A DNA stretch of 64,000 nucleotides, taken from NCBI RefSeq assembly GCF_005843885.1, contig NZ_CP040443.1, forward strand, positions 4,526,001-4,590,000, in the 5' to 3' direction. The translations under genes and the position numbers were made by a program. The notes under the pieces were generated by a model. The model was not told where the DNA came from, did not search any database, and worked only from the letters and a program-made list of their open reading frames with translations. The stretch is from Escherichia sp. E4742. Its GTDB lineage: Bacteria; Pseudomonadota; Gammaproteobacteria; Enterobacterales; Enterobacteriaceae. This document shows, one piece after another, positions 7,508-15,629 of the stretch; position 1 is the first letter of the stretch; the number at the start of each line of letters is the position of its first letter.

Positions 7508-7561
7508 TTACTTGTTGAGATTGTATTGTTCTTTCTTACTAATTTCTTGATTTTGCGACAT
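7508..7561 (-). pseudogene. ttcA': 5' fragment of ttcA (tRNA 2-thiocytidine synthetase), displaced by prophage integration
   Basis: On the minus strand ATG at 7561 opens the frame MSQNQEISKKEQYNLNK followed by a TAA that comes from prophage sequence. This is the N-terminus of TtcA, the enzyme that thiolates cytidine 32 of some tRNAs; the full protein is ~311 residues. The element evidently recombined within the first 17 codons and must supply a replacement 5' end to the rest of ttcA at its far end. The equivalent K-12 fragment next to uspF is called ttcC. The native ttcA promoter probably lies just upstream (7562-7700). Confidence 0.8.
7512..7537. other. attR: Prophage attachment site, right junction (attR core)
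   Basis: These 26 bases closely resemble the 26-base Rac attachment core inside K-12 ttcA as I recall it, with about two differences. They fall inside the fragment of ttcA coding sequence at 7508-7561, so the host gene is cut here. The exact crossover point needs the other junction (attL), which is not in the window. Confidence 0.7.
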
Positions 7562-7704
7562 TTAATAGCGACTCAATTCGTTATATGGCATCAGAGAAGT
7601 ATGCGTCATGCCGGAACGCCCAGCATAAGAAATCTGATATAAAAACTGTGGCGTGTATGGTACGGATTAGAGGGGAAAATGTCAGCACATTTGCGAAATG
7701 AATC

Positions 7705-7730
7705 AAAAAGCCCGCAGCGGTCTGCGGGCG
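7705..7730 (-). terminator. uspF terminator
   Basis: CCCGCAG and CTGCGGG pair, followed on the minus strand by a short U-run (complement of AAAAAG at 7705-7710). It sits 6 bases after the uspF stop codon. Confidence 0.8.
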
Positions 7731-7736
7731 TTAGTG

Positions 7737-8171
7737 TTAGCGCACGACCAGCACTGAGCACTCTGCGTGACGTACTACGGCAGCGGCGTTAGAGCCGAGC
7801 AGGTAGGTGGTGATATCCGGTCGATGAGAAGCAATGATTATCATGTGAGCAGGGATCTTTTTCGCCATTTCCAGAATACGGTCTTTTGGCGAACCTTCTT
7901 CAACATGGACATGCACTCTGTCAGTCGGCAGTTTGAATTTTTTAATTATATCTTCCAGTTGCGATTTGGCTTCCGCTTTCAGGTCATCCATTGCCGGTAA
8001 CTCTGCGGAATACGCTAATCCCAGAGAGGCATAGTAGGGTAGCGAAGGTATTACCGTCAGGAAATGAACCTCTGCATCATCAATCTTTGCCTCTGCCTCA
8101 ACGTGGCTAATCACACGTTGAGTTAATTCTGAATCTGAAATATCGATAGGGACAAGAATCGTTCTGTTCAT
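7737..8171 (-). CDS. uspF: Universal stress protein F
   Basis: The 144-residue cytoplasmic protein is a single Usp domain of the UspFG type. It begins NRTILVPIDISDSE (beta-1 with the nucleotide-contacting Asp) and ends with the ATP-binding pattern GSNAAAVVRHAECSVLVVR, corresponding to G-x2-G-like spacing followed by a Ser/Val run. UspF binds ATP and influences adhesion and stress survival in E. coli. I chose ATG 8171, preceded by a good Shine-Dalgarno (AGGAGG), over a GTG 24 codons upstream that lacks one and adds no family sequence. It is monocistronic, ending in its own terminator next to the prophage. Confidence 0.95.
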   Translation of the reverse strand: MNRTILVPIDISDSELTQRVISHVEAEAKIDDAEVHFLTVIPSLPYYASLGLAYSAELPAMDDLKAEAKSQLEDIIKKFKLPTDRVHVHVEEGSPKDRILEMAKKIPAHMIIIASHRPDITTYLLGSNAAAVVRHAECSVLVVR

Positions 8172-8282
8172 AAAACCTCCTGTTTTAGTATCCGCATAAA
8201 GTGTAACGCCAGATGACTCATTTTGTGTAATGACGGAGTTCACATTTTTAATTTAGATCAAGGGAGGAGAAATATGAAGAAA

Positions 8283-8302
8283 ATGCCCGCCAAACGGCGG
8301 GC
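8283..8302 (-). terminator. ompN terminator
   Basis: GCCCGCC (8285-8291) and GGCGGGC (8296-8302) form a 7-bp stem with an AAAC loop; on the minus strand it is followed by a T-rich run. Confidence 0.75.
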
Positions 8303-8310
8303 AGGCAAGA

Positions 8311-9429
8311 TTAAAACTGGTATACCAGACCTAAAGCAACGATATCATCGGTAGAGATACCGTTCGCAGCGTAGAAGCTGTCATCCTCATCAAGTAGGTT
8401 GATTTTATAATCAACATAGGTGGACATGTTTTTGTTGAAATAATATGTTGCGCCAACGTCGGCGTATTTAACCAGATCTTTATCGCCATCAGTACCGACC
8501 AAATCGTTGCCTTTAGACATCAGGAAGGAGACAGCCGGACGCAGGCCAAAATCAAACTGATACTGGGCAGTAACTTCAAAGTTCTGGGTTTTGTTGGCAA
8601 TCGTATTTGCTGAATTGCCGTAAGGCGTCATGTTACGGGTTTCAGAGTACATGGTTGCAAGGTAGATATTGTTAGCATCGTATTTTGCCCCTGCCGTCCA
8701 TGCGTCAGCCTTATCGCCTTTTGCAGTAGAGAATTCAGCCTGTTGGTTAGTACGATCAGAACTGGTATACGCAGCACCAATGCTCACCCCCATACCTAAG
8801 TCGTAGGTAGAGGAGATACCGAAACCGTCGCCATTGGCATTCTTAATATTACGACTGCCACCGTTTGCAGTACCTTCTTGCTCATGACTAACCTGGTTTT
8901 CGTTCGCACCCTGATACTGCAACGCAAAGTCCAGGCCATCAACCAGACCGAAGAAATCGGTGTTACGGTAGGTTGCGACGCCGTTTGCACGACCGGTCAT
9001 ATAGTTATCGGCTTTGGTATAAGAGTCGCCACCGAATTCAGGCAGCATATCTGTCCAGCCTTCGATGTCGTACATCACACCATAATTACGACCATAGTCA
9101 AATGAACCGAAGTCACCAAATTTCAGACCGGCAAATGCCAGACGAGTCCAGGAGTCGCCTTTATCATTTTCAGAGCCATTAGCCTGAACGTTATATTCCC
9201 ATTGACCATAACCAACCAGTTGATCGGTAATTTGAGTTTCGCCTTTAAAACCAAAACGTACATAAGTTTGATCGCCATCACTATTCGCATTATCAGAAAA
9301 ATAATGCAGGCCATCGACTTTGCCGTACAGGTCTAATTTATTGCCGTCTTTATTATAAATTTCTGCTGCATGTGCAGCACCTGCGGCGAGCAGGGCAGGG
9401 ATTAAGAGCGCCAGTACTTTGCTTTTCAT
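8311..9429 (-). CDS. ompN: Outer membrane porin N
   Basis: This 372-residue general porin of the OmpC/OmpF/PhoE family has a signal peptide (MKSKVLALLIPALLAAGAAHA), mature start AEIYNKDGNKLDLYGKVDGLHYFSD, the L3 constriction-loop motif (PEFGGDSY) and the C-terminal LGLVYQF with the terminal Phe recognised by the BAM machinery. It forms trimeric 16-strand channels for small hydrophilic solutes; OmpN is normally expressed weakly. It is transcribed divergently from micC. The surface loops (for example residues ~175-200) are where porin alleles vary most. It is slightly shorter than my recollection of the K-12 protein (377). Confidence 0.93.
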   Translation of the reverse strand: MKSKVLALLIPALLAAGAAHAAEIYNKDGNKLDLYGKVDGLHYFSDNANSDGDQTYVRFGFKGETQITDQLVGYGQWEYNVQANGSENDKGDSWTRLAFAGLKFGDFGSFDYGRNYGVMYDIEGWTDMLPEFGGDSYTKADNYMTGRANGVATYRNTDFFGLVDGLDFALQYQGANENQVSHEQEGTANGGSRNIKNANGDGFGISSTYDLGMGVSIGAAYTSSDRTNQQAEFSTAKGDKADAWTAGAKYDANNIYLATMYSETRNMTPYGNSANTIANKTQNFEVTAQYQFDFGLRPAVSFLMSKGNDLVGTDGDKDLVKYADVGATYYFNKNMSTYVDYKINLLDEDDSFYAANGISTDDIVALGLVYQF

Positions 9430-9657
9430 TGAATAAATCCTTTAGTTATTTTATTTGCCTTAATTTCCCCTGTTTGGGGAATGAAAACATCCTAAAGGAG
9501 AAGTTCAGTTAGCAGATAAATATCATTTGTTACGCCTTAAGTAAAACCTTAATCAAATAATTCTATGGAAATAGCAATAAGTTTGATGAATGGGTTGTTG
9601 GAGAATCATGCAAAATAAAAATTATACATTTAATAAAGCATGGGTTATTCTGCGCGG

Positions 9658-9766
9658 GTTATATGCCTTTATTGTCACAGATTTTATTTTCGGTTGGGTC
9701 ATTGCATTACTCATGTTTTTCCAACGAATAAAAAGACAAGCCCGAACTTTCGTTCGGGCTTTTTTT
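9658..9766 (+). ncRNA. micC: MicC small regulatory RNA
   Basis: This 109-nt gene lies between ompN and the pyruvate:flavodoxin oxidoreductase gene, the known micC position. It starts with the conserved 5' segment GTTATATGCCTTTATTGTCA that pairs with the ompC mRNA leader (and ompD in Salmonella) with Hfq to block translation. A GTTGG/CCAAC hairpin follows in the middle, then the terminator GCCCGAACTTTCGTTCGGGC with a seven-U tail. The central part and terminator loop differ from K-12 as I recall it, while the seed is conserved. The terminator may also serve the convergent oxidoreductase gene. Confidence 0.9.
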
Positions 9767-9793
9767 GAATTGGATAATAGTTATCCAGAAAGG

Positions 9794-12700
9794 TTACTCG
9801 GTGCTATTTTTTTCCGCCTTTCCGGCCATTTGTGCCAGGAAGTCATAACGTTTTTGCAAATCAGCGGCGGCATCTTTCCATAACTGTTCTGCCACTTCCG
9901 GCTGTTGCGTGTTCAGACGGCGGAAACGCTGCTCATGAAGAAGCGTTTCTTCCAGAGCTTCTGAAGGCGGGCGGGAATCCAGCGCCAGCGGCAGTTTACC
10001 CTCATCGGCTCGACGCGGATCAAAGCGATACAGTGGCCAGAAGCCAGTTGCAGTGAGTTGACGCATCTGGTCGTGACTTAATGCCAGGTCATAACCGTGC
10101 TCTTCACATGGGCTGTAAGCAATAATCAGCGATGGCCCCGGATACGCTTCCGCTTCCTGTATCGCTTTCACCGTCTGGTTGAGTTGTGCGCCAAGAGAAA
10201 TCTGCGCGACATAAACATGACCGTACATCATCATGCTAACACCAAGATCTTTGCGTGCTTTGCGTTTGCCATGTTCACCAAACTTAGTTACCGCGCCAAG
10301 CGGGGTGGCTTTCGACGCCTGACCACCGGTATTGGAATAGCATTGCGTATCCAGCACCAGGATGTTGACGTTTTCAGTCAGACTCAACACATGATCCAGA
10401 CCGCCAAAGCCGATGTCGTAAGCCCAGCCGTCACCACCAATCAGCCAGATTGATTTCTCCACCAATGCATCTGCGTCACGCAGCAGTTCATGCGCTTCAG
10501 CCACATCTTTGAGTTGCTGGCGCAGAGCAGCGACTTGTTCGCGACGAACGTCTGGTGTGGCGTCTGATTTCAACGCAGTCAGTAACTCAGCAGGGATTTT
10601 ATCAGCAAATTGATCCAGCAGACGCAGCACGCGGACACGGTGTTGATCGACCGTCAGGCGGAAACCAAGGCCGAATTCGGCATTATCTTCAAATAGCGAG
10701 TTCGCCCATGCCGGTCCACGACCGTTGGCATCAGTGGTATATGGCGTGGAGGGCAGGTTGCCGCCGTAAATAGAAGAACAACCAGTAGCGTTGGCAATTA
10801 ACATCCGATCGCCATAGAGCTGAGTGAGCAATTTGATATACGGCGTCTCACCACAACCGGAGCAAGCGCCAGAATATTCAAACAGCGGAGTGATCAACTG
10901 CGAAGTGCGAATATCAATACGTTCCAGTTTGCTACGGTCGATTTCTGGTAAATTCAGGAAGAAGTCGTAATTGATTTTCTCTTCTTCCACATGTTCCAGA
11001 CGCGACATCATATTGATGGCTTTGATCTCTGGATTTTGTCGGTCTTTCGCCGGGCAAACTTCGACGCACAGGTTACAACCGGTGCAATCTTCCGGTGCGA
11101 CCTGCAACACATATTTCTGCCCGCGCATATCACGAGATTTCACATCCAGTGAATGCAGGCTGGTCGGAGCGTTTTCCATCGCTTCGGGCGGTACGACTTT
11201 CGCGCGAATGGCAGAGTGTGGGCAAGCGGCGACGCAGTGGTTACATTGAGTACAGAGTTCCTCTTTCCAGATAGGGATCTCTTCGGCAATGTTGCGTTTT
11301 TCCCAGCGAGTAGTGCCCATCGGCCAGGTGCCGTCTGGCGGCAGCGCCGAAACGGGGAGGGCGTCGCCAAGTCCGGCGAGCATCGCAGCGGTAACCGTTT
11401 TGACAAAATCAGGAGCGGCATCGGAAACCACTGGCGGTCGATTGGCGCTGTGTGGATTAACCGGCTGCAGCGGAACTTCTTCTACGGATTCACGCGCCAG
11501 CGCCAGTGCCTGCCAGTTGCGTTCCACCAGATCCTGGCCTTTGCTGCTGTAACTTTTGGCAATGGCTCCCTGCAATTCTGCGAGGGCGCTATCGCCAGGC
11601 AAAATTTGCGTCAGATGGAAGAAAGCCATCTGCATGACAGTATTAATGCGTGCTGCCAGCCCACATTCGCGGGCAATTTTCGCCGCGTTAATCACATAGA
11701 AACGCGCTTTTTTCTGATTCAACACAGCCTGAACTTCTTGCGGCAGTCGCGACCACACTTCATCGGCGCTGTACGGCGTGTTGAGCAGGAAAATGCCACC
11801 AGGTTTTAAACGCTCAGCCATCTGATATTTATCGATAAACTGCAACTGGTGGCAGCCAACAAAATCAGCTTGGGAAATGAGATAAGCGGAACGGATGGGC
11901 TGCTCGCTTACGCGCAGATGGGAAACCGTCAGACCACCCGCTTTTTTAGAGTCGTAAACAAAATAGCCCTGTGCGTACCACGGCGTGGAATTACCGATAA
12001 TTTTGATATTGTTTTTAGTTGCGGAAACGCTGCCGTCGCTACCCAGCCCGTAAAAGAGTGCTTCCAGTTTTGCGGAGTTCGGCAGAGTATTTTCCGGCAA
12101 TGGCAGCGACAAATTGGTCACATCGTCATAAATACCAACCGTAAAGCGCGCTTTCGGTTTAGCTGCGTTGAGTTCGGCGAATACCGCCAGTACACAGTCC
12201 GGGCCAAATTCTTTGGATGAAAGACCATAGCGTCCGCCAATGACGCGTGGTAGTGTTTCGCGCTCGCCATTATTAAAGGCTTCAGCCAGCGCAGTCATTA
12301 CATCCAGATATAGGGGTTCTGCCTGCGCACCAGGCTCTTTGGTGCGATCCAGCACCGCCACAGTACGTACAGAGTTCGGCAATGCTTGCAGTAAGTGTCT
12401 GGCGGAGAAAGGGCGGTAAAGTCGCACTTTTAGTACGCCCACTTTTTCGCCATGGGTCAGCAATTCGTCCACGACTTCTTCACAGGTGCCGATGGCCGAC
12501 CCCATCAGGATAATTACCCGTTCCGCTTGCGGATGACCATAATATTCAAACGGCTGATACTGGCGACCTGTAGCGGCAGCGAAATCAACCATCGCCTGTT
12601 CAACATGGTCATAGACCGCGTTGTACCACGGGTTAGTGGCCTCACGTGACTGGAAGTAAGTGTCCGGATTAGCCGACGTACCGCGGATTACCGGATGTTC

Positions 12701-13318
12701 CGGGTTAAGTGCGCGAATGCGATGAGCATCAATTTCTGCCTGGGGCATTAGCTCAAGAATAGTGTCGTCGGCCAGTGGGACAATTTTGTTGATTTCGTGG
12801 GAAGTGCGGAAACCATCAAAGAAATGAACAAATGGTACGCGGCTTTTCAGCGTTGCGATGTGCGAAATGAGAGCAAAGTCTTGGGCTTCCTGCACGTTTG
12901 CTGCACACAGCATGGCGCAGCCAGTCTGACGTACCGCCATCACATCTGAATGATCGCCAAAAATAGAGAGCGCATGCGTGGCCACAGTACGCGCCGCCAC
13001 ATGCAGTACAAACGGCGTCAACTCACCTGCCAGTTTGTACAGCGTCGGGATCATCAGCAGTAAACCCTGCGACGATGTAAATGATGTCGAAAGAGCGCCT
13101 GTTTGCAAAGCACCATGCACAGTTGCGATAGCGCCAGCTTCTGACTGCATTTCAACCACACGAGGTGTATCTCCCCATACGTTCTTCAGGCCGTTTCCGG
13201 CCCAGGCATCAGCCTGTTCAGCCATCGTGGAACTCGGGGTAATAGGGTAAATGGCGATAACTTCACTGGTGCGAAATGCCACCGAAGCTACCGCGCCATT
13301 TCCGTCAATTGTGATCAT
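9794..13318 (-). CDS. ydbK: Pyruvate:flavodoxin/ferredoxin oxidoreductase
   Basis: The 1174-residue single-chain enzyme (also called Pfo or NifJ) oxidatively decarboxylates pyruvate to acetyl-CoA, passing electrons to flavodoxin or ferredoxin. Domain order: N-terminal pyruvate-binding domains (TSPSSTMAEQADAWAG-like region at ~25-40, here ITPSSTMAEQADAW), two [4Fe-4S] ferredoxin motifs CTQCNHCVAACP (~687-698) and CTGCNLCVEVCP (~743-754), cysteines of the proximal cluster (CSGCGETPY, ATGCSSIYGG), and the thiamine diphosphate motif GGDGWAYDIGFGG (~960). It is full length for the family. It ends in the region of the micC terminator and is transcribed divergently from ydbJ. Confidence 0.95.
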   Translation of the reverse strand: MITIDGNGAVASVAFRTSEVIAIYPITPSSTMAEQADAWAGNGLKNVWGDTPRVVEMQSEAGAIATVHGALQTGALSTSFTSSQGLLLMIPTLYKLAGELTPFVLHVAARTVATHALSIFGDHSDVMAVRQTGCAMLCAANVQEAQDFALISHIATLKSRVPFVHFFDGFRTSHEINKIVPLADDTILELMPQAEIDAHRIRALNPEHPVIRGTSANPDTYFQSREATNPWYNAVYDHVEQAMVDFAAATGRQYQPFEYYGHPQAERVIILMGSAIGTCEEVVDELLTHGEKVGVLKVRLYRPFSARHLLQALPNSVRTVAVLDRTKEPGAQAEPLYLDVMTALAEAFNNGERETLPRVIGGRYGLSSKEFGPDCVLAVFAELNAAKPKARFTVGIYDDVTNLSLPLPENTLPNSAKLEALFYGLGSDGSVSATKNNIKIIGNSTPWYAQGYFVYDSKKAGGLTVSHLRVSEQPIRSAYLISQADFVGCHQLQFIDKYQMAERLKPGGIFLLNTPYSADEVWSRLPQEVQAVLNQKKARFYVINAAKIARECGLAARINTVMQMAFFHLTQILPGDSALAELQGAIAKSYSSKGQDLVERNWQALALARESVEEVPLQPVNPHSANRPPVVSDAAPDFVKTVTAAMLAGLGDALPVSALPPDGTWPMGTTRWEKRNIAEEIPIWKEELCTQCNHCVAACPHSAIRAKVVPPEAMENAPTSLHSLDVKSRDMRGQKYVLQVAPEDCTGCNLCVEVCPAKDRQNPEIKAINMMSRLEHVEEEKINYDFFLNLPEIDRSKLERIDIRTSQLITPLFEYSGACSGCGETPYIKLLTQLYGDRMLIANATGCSSIYGGNLPSTPYTTDANGRGPAWANSLFEDNAEFGLGFRLTVDQHRVRVLRLLDQFADKIPAELLTALKSDATPDVRREQVAALRQQLKDVAEAHELLRDADALVEKSIWLIGGDGWAYDIGFGGLDHVLSLTENVNILVLDTQCYSNTGGQASKATPLGAVTKFGEHGKRKARKDLGVSMMMYGHVYVAQISLGAQLNQTVKAIQEAEAYPGPSLIIAYSPCEEHGYDLALSHDQMRQLTATGFWPLYRFDPRRADEGKLPLALDSRPPSEALEETLLHEQRFRRLNTQQPEVAEQLWKDAAADLQKRYDFLAQMAGKAEKNSTE

Positions 13319-13589
13319 ACGACACCCTTACATTGCGCAAATGAGGGGCGCACGAAAAAGCTGCGCGCCCAGTAGTAATCTTTTAATTTTAGCAAATGGC
13401 TTTCTGCTGCATTTTCGCTTTTGTGTTCTCTATATCAGCGTAATGAATGTTTTGATCAAATCCCAGGCAAAAAAATAGCCACAAAATAGTAAAAAAACGT
13501 TGCAATTCACATACAGTTCTCGACGTAGCCGCCTGAGCTGCCTATTATTACGGCGGTTTCGTTGGACTTAAAGATTTGAGGAAGTAAAG

Positions 13590-13856
13590 ATGCGAGTAAT
13601 GTTGTGCGTAGGGGCTGCTGTTTTATTGTTATCGGCGTGTAGTAGTGAACCTGTTCAGCAGGCGACCGCGGCGCATGTGGCCCCAGGTTTAAAAGCGTCA
13701 ATGTCGAGTAGCGGAGAGGCAAATTGTGCAATGATTGGCGGTTCGCTTTCCGTTGCCCGTCAACTGGATGGTACAGCGATCGGGATGTGTGCATTGCCCA
13801 ACGGCAAACGCTGTAGCGAACAGTCGCTTGCCGCCGGAAGTTGTGGCAGTTATTAA
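13590..13856 (+). CDS. ydbJ: DUF333 lipoprotein
   Basis: The 88-residue protein has a lipoprotein signal with lipobox LLSAC (Cys about residue 16), so it should be acylated and membrane-anchored facing the periplasm. The rest holds the DUF333 (hemolysin-like) pattern ANCAMIGGSLSVARQLDGTAIGMCALPNGKRC with conserved cysteines. Function unknown. It is preceded by AGGAAG, and its last 4 bases overlap the end of the convergent hslJ gene. The 271-base gap to the divergent oxidoreductase gene must hold both promoters. Confidence 0.88.
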   Translation: MRVMLCVGAAVLLLSACSSEPVQQATAAHVAPGLKASMSSSGEANCAMIGGSLSVARQLDGTAIGMCALPNGKRCSEQSLAAGSCGSY

Positions 13857-14275
13857 TTCATTAAATCCGCCAGCTTATACGTTAATGTCTGTTTTGCGGT
13901 CGCCAGCGTTAACTGATTCGCGGTCAGATCCACTTGCGCACCTTCTTTCAGCATTTCGCGGATGGTGTTATCGAGTTCGTTAAGCTGTGGATTGGCACAC
14001 ATCATACGAGTCATTGCCAGTCCTTTAACTTTTAGTTCTCCGTCCGAAAGTTTACCTTCGCCGCTAAAGCGGTTGCACATGTTGCCAGAAATCATCATCT
14101 TTTCACCAAAGCTGATTTCTGGCGGGTTTTTCTCGCTGGCAACAGGTTGACCATTTATACTTTCCAGTACGAAACGGTGATGCTGTAACTGTTCTGGCGT
14201 TACAGCAATTTTGTCATTACTTACACATCCCGCCATCAGCAGGCTTAGCGCGACTAGCGCGGCAACTTTCTTCAT
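13853..14275 (-). CDS. hslJ: Heat-inducible META-domain lipoprotein HslJ
   Basis: The 140-residue outer-membrane lipoprotein has signal MKKVAALVALSLLMAGC with lipid-modified Cys about residue 17, followed by one META domain (HRFVLESINGQPV, ISFGEKMMISGNMCNRFSGEG). HslJ is heat-inducible in E. coli and associated with novobiocin resistance; its biochemical role is not settled. Two further cysteines (GNMCNRF and MMCANP) could form a disulfide. The gene lies downstream of ldhA on the same strand with a terminator between them, and its 3' end overlaps convergent ydbJ. Confidence 0.93.
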   Translation of the reverse strand: MKKVAALVALSLLMAGCVSNDKIAVTPEQLQHHRFVLESINGQPVASEKNPPEISFGEKMMISGNMCNRFSGEGKLSDGELKVKGLAMTRMMCANPQLNELDNTIREMLKEGAQVDLTANQLTLATAKQTLTYKLADLMN

Positions 14276-14402
14276 TTTAGTTCTCTACTTAAGGTATAAA
14301 TTTGGTGCTGTTTGCCGAATACAACGCTGATTGCGTCTTATCCGTCCTTAAAACATATTTTAAGAATAGAAGATCAAATATCTTTGAGGATTATCTGAAT
14401 AA

Positions 14403-14425
14403 GCTCCCCTGTATGACAGGGGAGC
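14403..14425 (-). terminator. ldhA terminator hairpin
   Basis: GCTCCCCTGT and ACAGGGGAGC make a perfect 10-bp stem with a 3-base loop, followed on the minus strand by TTATTC, a weak U-tract. Confidence 0.7.
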
Positions 14426-14432
14426 GGTAAGA

Positions 14433-15422
14433 TTAAACCAGTTCGTTCGGGCAGGGTTCGCCTTTTTCCAGATTGCTCAAGTTTTGCAGCGTTGTCTGGG
14501 AAATACTGGTCAGGGCTTCTGCCGTCAGGAACGCCTGGTGTCCGGTGAACAGTACGTTATGGCAGGCTGACAGGCGACGGAAAACATCATCCTGAATCAC
14601 ATCGTTGGATTTATCTTCAAAGAACAGATCGCGTTCATTCTCATACACGTCCATTCCCAGCGAGCCAATTTTCTGGTTTTTCAGTGCTTCAATCGCGGCT
14701 TGTGAATCAATCAGCGCACCACGGCTGGTGTTGATGATCATTACGCCATTTTTCATCTGATCGAACGCCGCCTCATTCAGCAGGTGGTAGTTCTCCGGCG
14801 TCAGCGGGCAGTGCAGGGAGATAACGTCTGATTCAGAGAACAAGGTCGGCAGATCGACATATTCTACGCCGAGTTCCAGCGCTGCTGCACTTGGATACGG
14901 ATCGAATGCCAACAGACGCATACCAAAACCTTTCAGTATACGCAGCATTGCCACACCGATTTTACCGGTGCCAATCACCCCCGCCGTTTTACCGTACATA
15001 GTAAAACCAGTAAGCCCCTCCAGAGAGAAGTTGGCGTCACGGGTACGCTGATACGCGCGGTGAATACGACGGTTCAGCGTCATCATCATACCAATCGCAT
15101 GTTCAGCGACGGCTTCCGGATCGTAAGCCGGGACACGCACCACTTTGAATCCCAGTTCTTTTGCTGCGTCGAGATCAACGTTATTGAAACCGGCACAGCG
15201 CAGGGCGATATACTTAACGCCGTGCTTTTTCAGCTCTTCCAGCACCGGACGGCTGCCGTCGTCGTTTACGAAAATGCATACTGCTTCGCAACCATTGGCG
15301 GTTTTTGCCGTTTTTTCCGTCAGCAGAAAGTCAAAAAATTCCAGCTCAAAGCCAAAGGACTCGTTCACCTGTTGCAGGTACTTTTTGTCGTACTGTTTTG
15401 TGCTATATACGGCGAGTTTCAT
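14433..15422 (-). CDS. ldhA: Fermentative D-lactate dehydrogenase
   Basis: The 329-residue NADH-dependent enzyme reduces pyruvate to D-lactate during mixed-acid fermentation in the cytoplasm. It belongs to the D-2-hydroxyacid dehydrogenase family: Rossmann motif GVIGTGKIG at about residues 149-157, catalytic Arg in NTSRGALID (~235), Glu in DVYENE (~264) and His in FTGHQAFLT (~296) are all present. The start ATG has a purine-rich site (GGAGAAAG). It has its own promoter region (15423-15629, shared with divergent ydbH) and a downstream hairpin, so it is probably monocistronic. Confidence 0.97.
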   Translation of the reverse strand: MKLAVYSTKQYDKKYLQQVNESFGFELEFFDFLLTEKTAKTANGCEAVCIFVNDDGSRPVLEELKKHGVKYIALRCAGFNNVDLDAAKELGFKVVRVPAYDPEAVAEHAIGMMMTLNRRIHRAYQRTRDANFSLEGLTGFTMYGKTAGVIGTGKIGVAMLRILKGFGMRLLAFDPYPSAAALELGVEYVDLPTLFSESDVISLHCPLTPENYHLLNEAAFDQMKNGVMIINTSRGALIDSQAAIEALKNQKIGSLGMDVYENERDLFFEDKSNDVIQDDVFRRLSACHNVLFTGHQAFLTAEALTSISQTTLQNLSNLEKGEPCPNELV

Positions 15423-15629
15423 AAGACTTTCTCCAGTGATGTTGAATCACATTTAAGCTACTAAAAATATTTTACAAAATTTAAAATTTAATTGAAAGTT
15501 ATGGCGATATTGAAAATTCCAGGAACATCTATGCTTAGTGTAGGCGCAACCTTCAACTGAACGGTTAAACATGCCACAATACCTGTATTGACTGCTTAAT
15601 TTTTCGCTAAATCAGGATATTAACTACCC

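Larger units (their letters stand above)
1..7537. mobile_element. Right end of a prophage integrated at the Rac attachment site
   Basis: This segment carries late tail genes, an antirepressor-like gene, a secreted accessory protein gene and a gene-poor right end, and it stops at a fragment of the ttcA 5' end. Baseplate J points to a contractile-tailed (myovirus-type) phage. The integrase, replication, lysis and head genes would lie to the left of the window. In K-12 the cryptic lambdoid prophage Rac occupies the same site, but this tail module is not the Rac one. The left boundary is not visible, and whether the element is intact cannot be judged. Confidence 0.85.

Noticed and set aside
8172..8243. 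24-codon N-terminal extension of uspF from a GTG
   Set aside because: It lies upstream of a strong ribosome site for ATG 8171 and does not fit the Usp domain start.
9590..9883. Plus-strand 97-codon frame between ompN and the oxidoreductase gene
   Set aside because: It runs through the micC RNA gene and its terminator and then into the opposite-strand oxidoreductase coding region.
11153..11809. Long plus-strand frame of 218 codons inside the oxidoreductase gene
   Set aside because: It is antisense to conserved ferredoxin motifs and has no protein features of its own.
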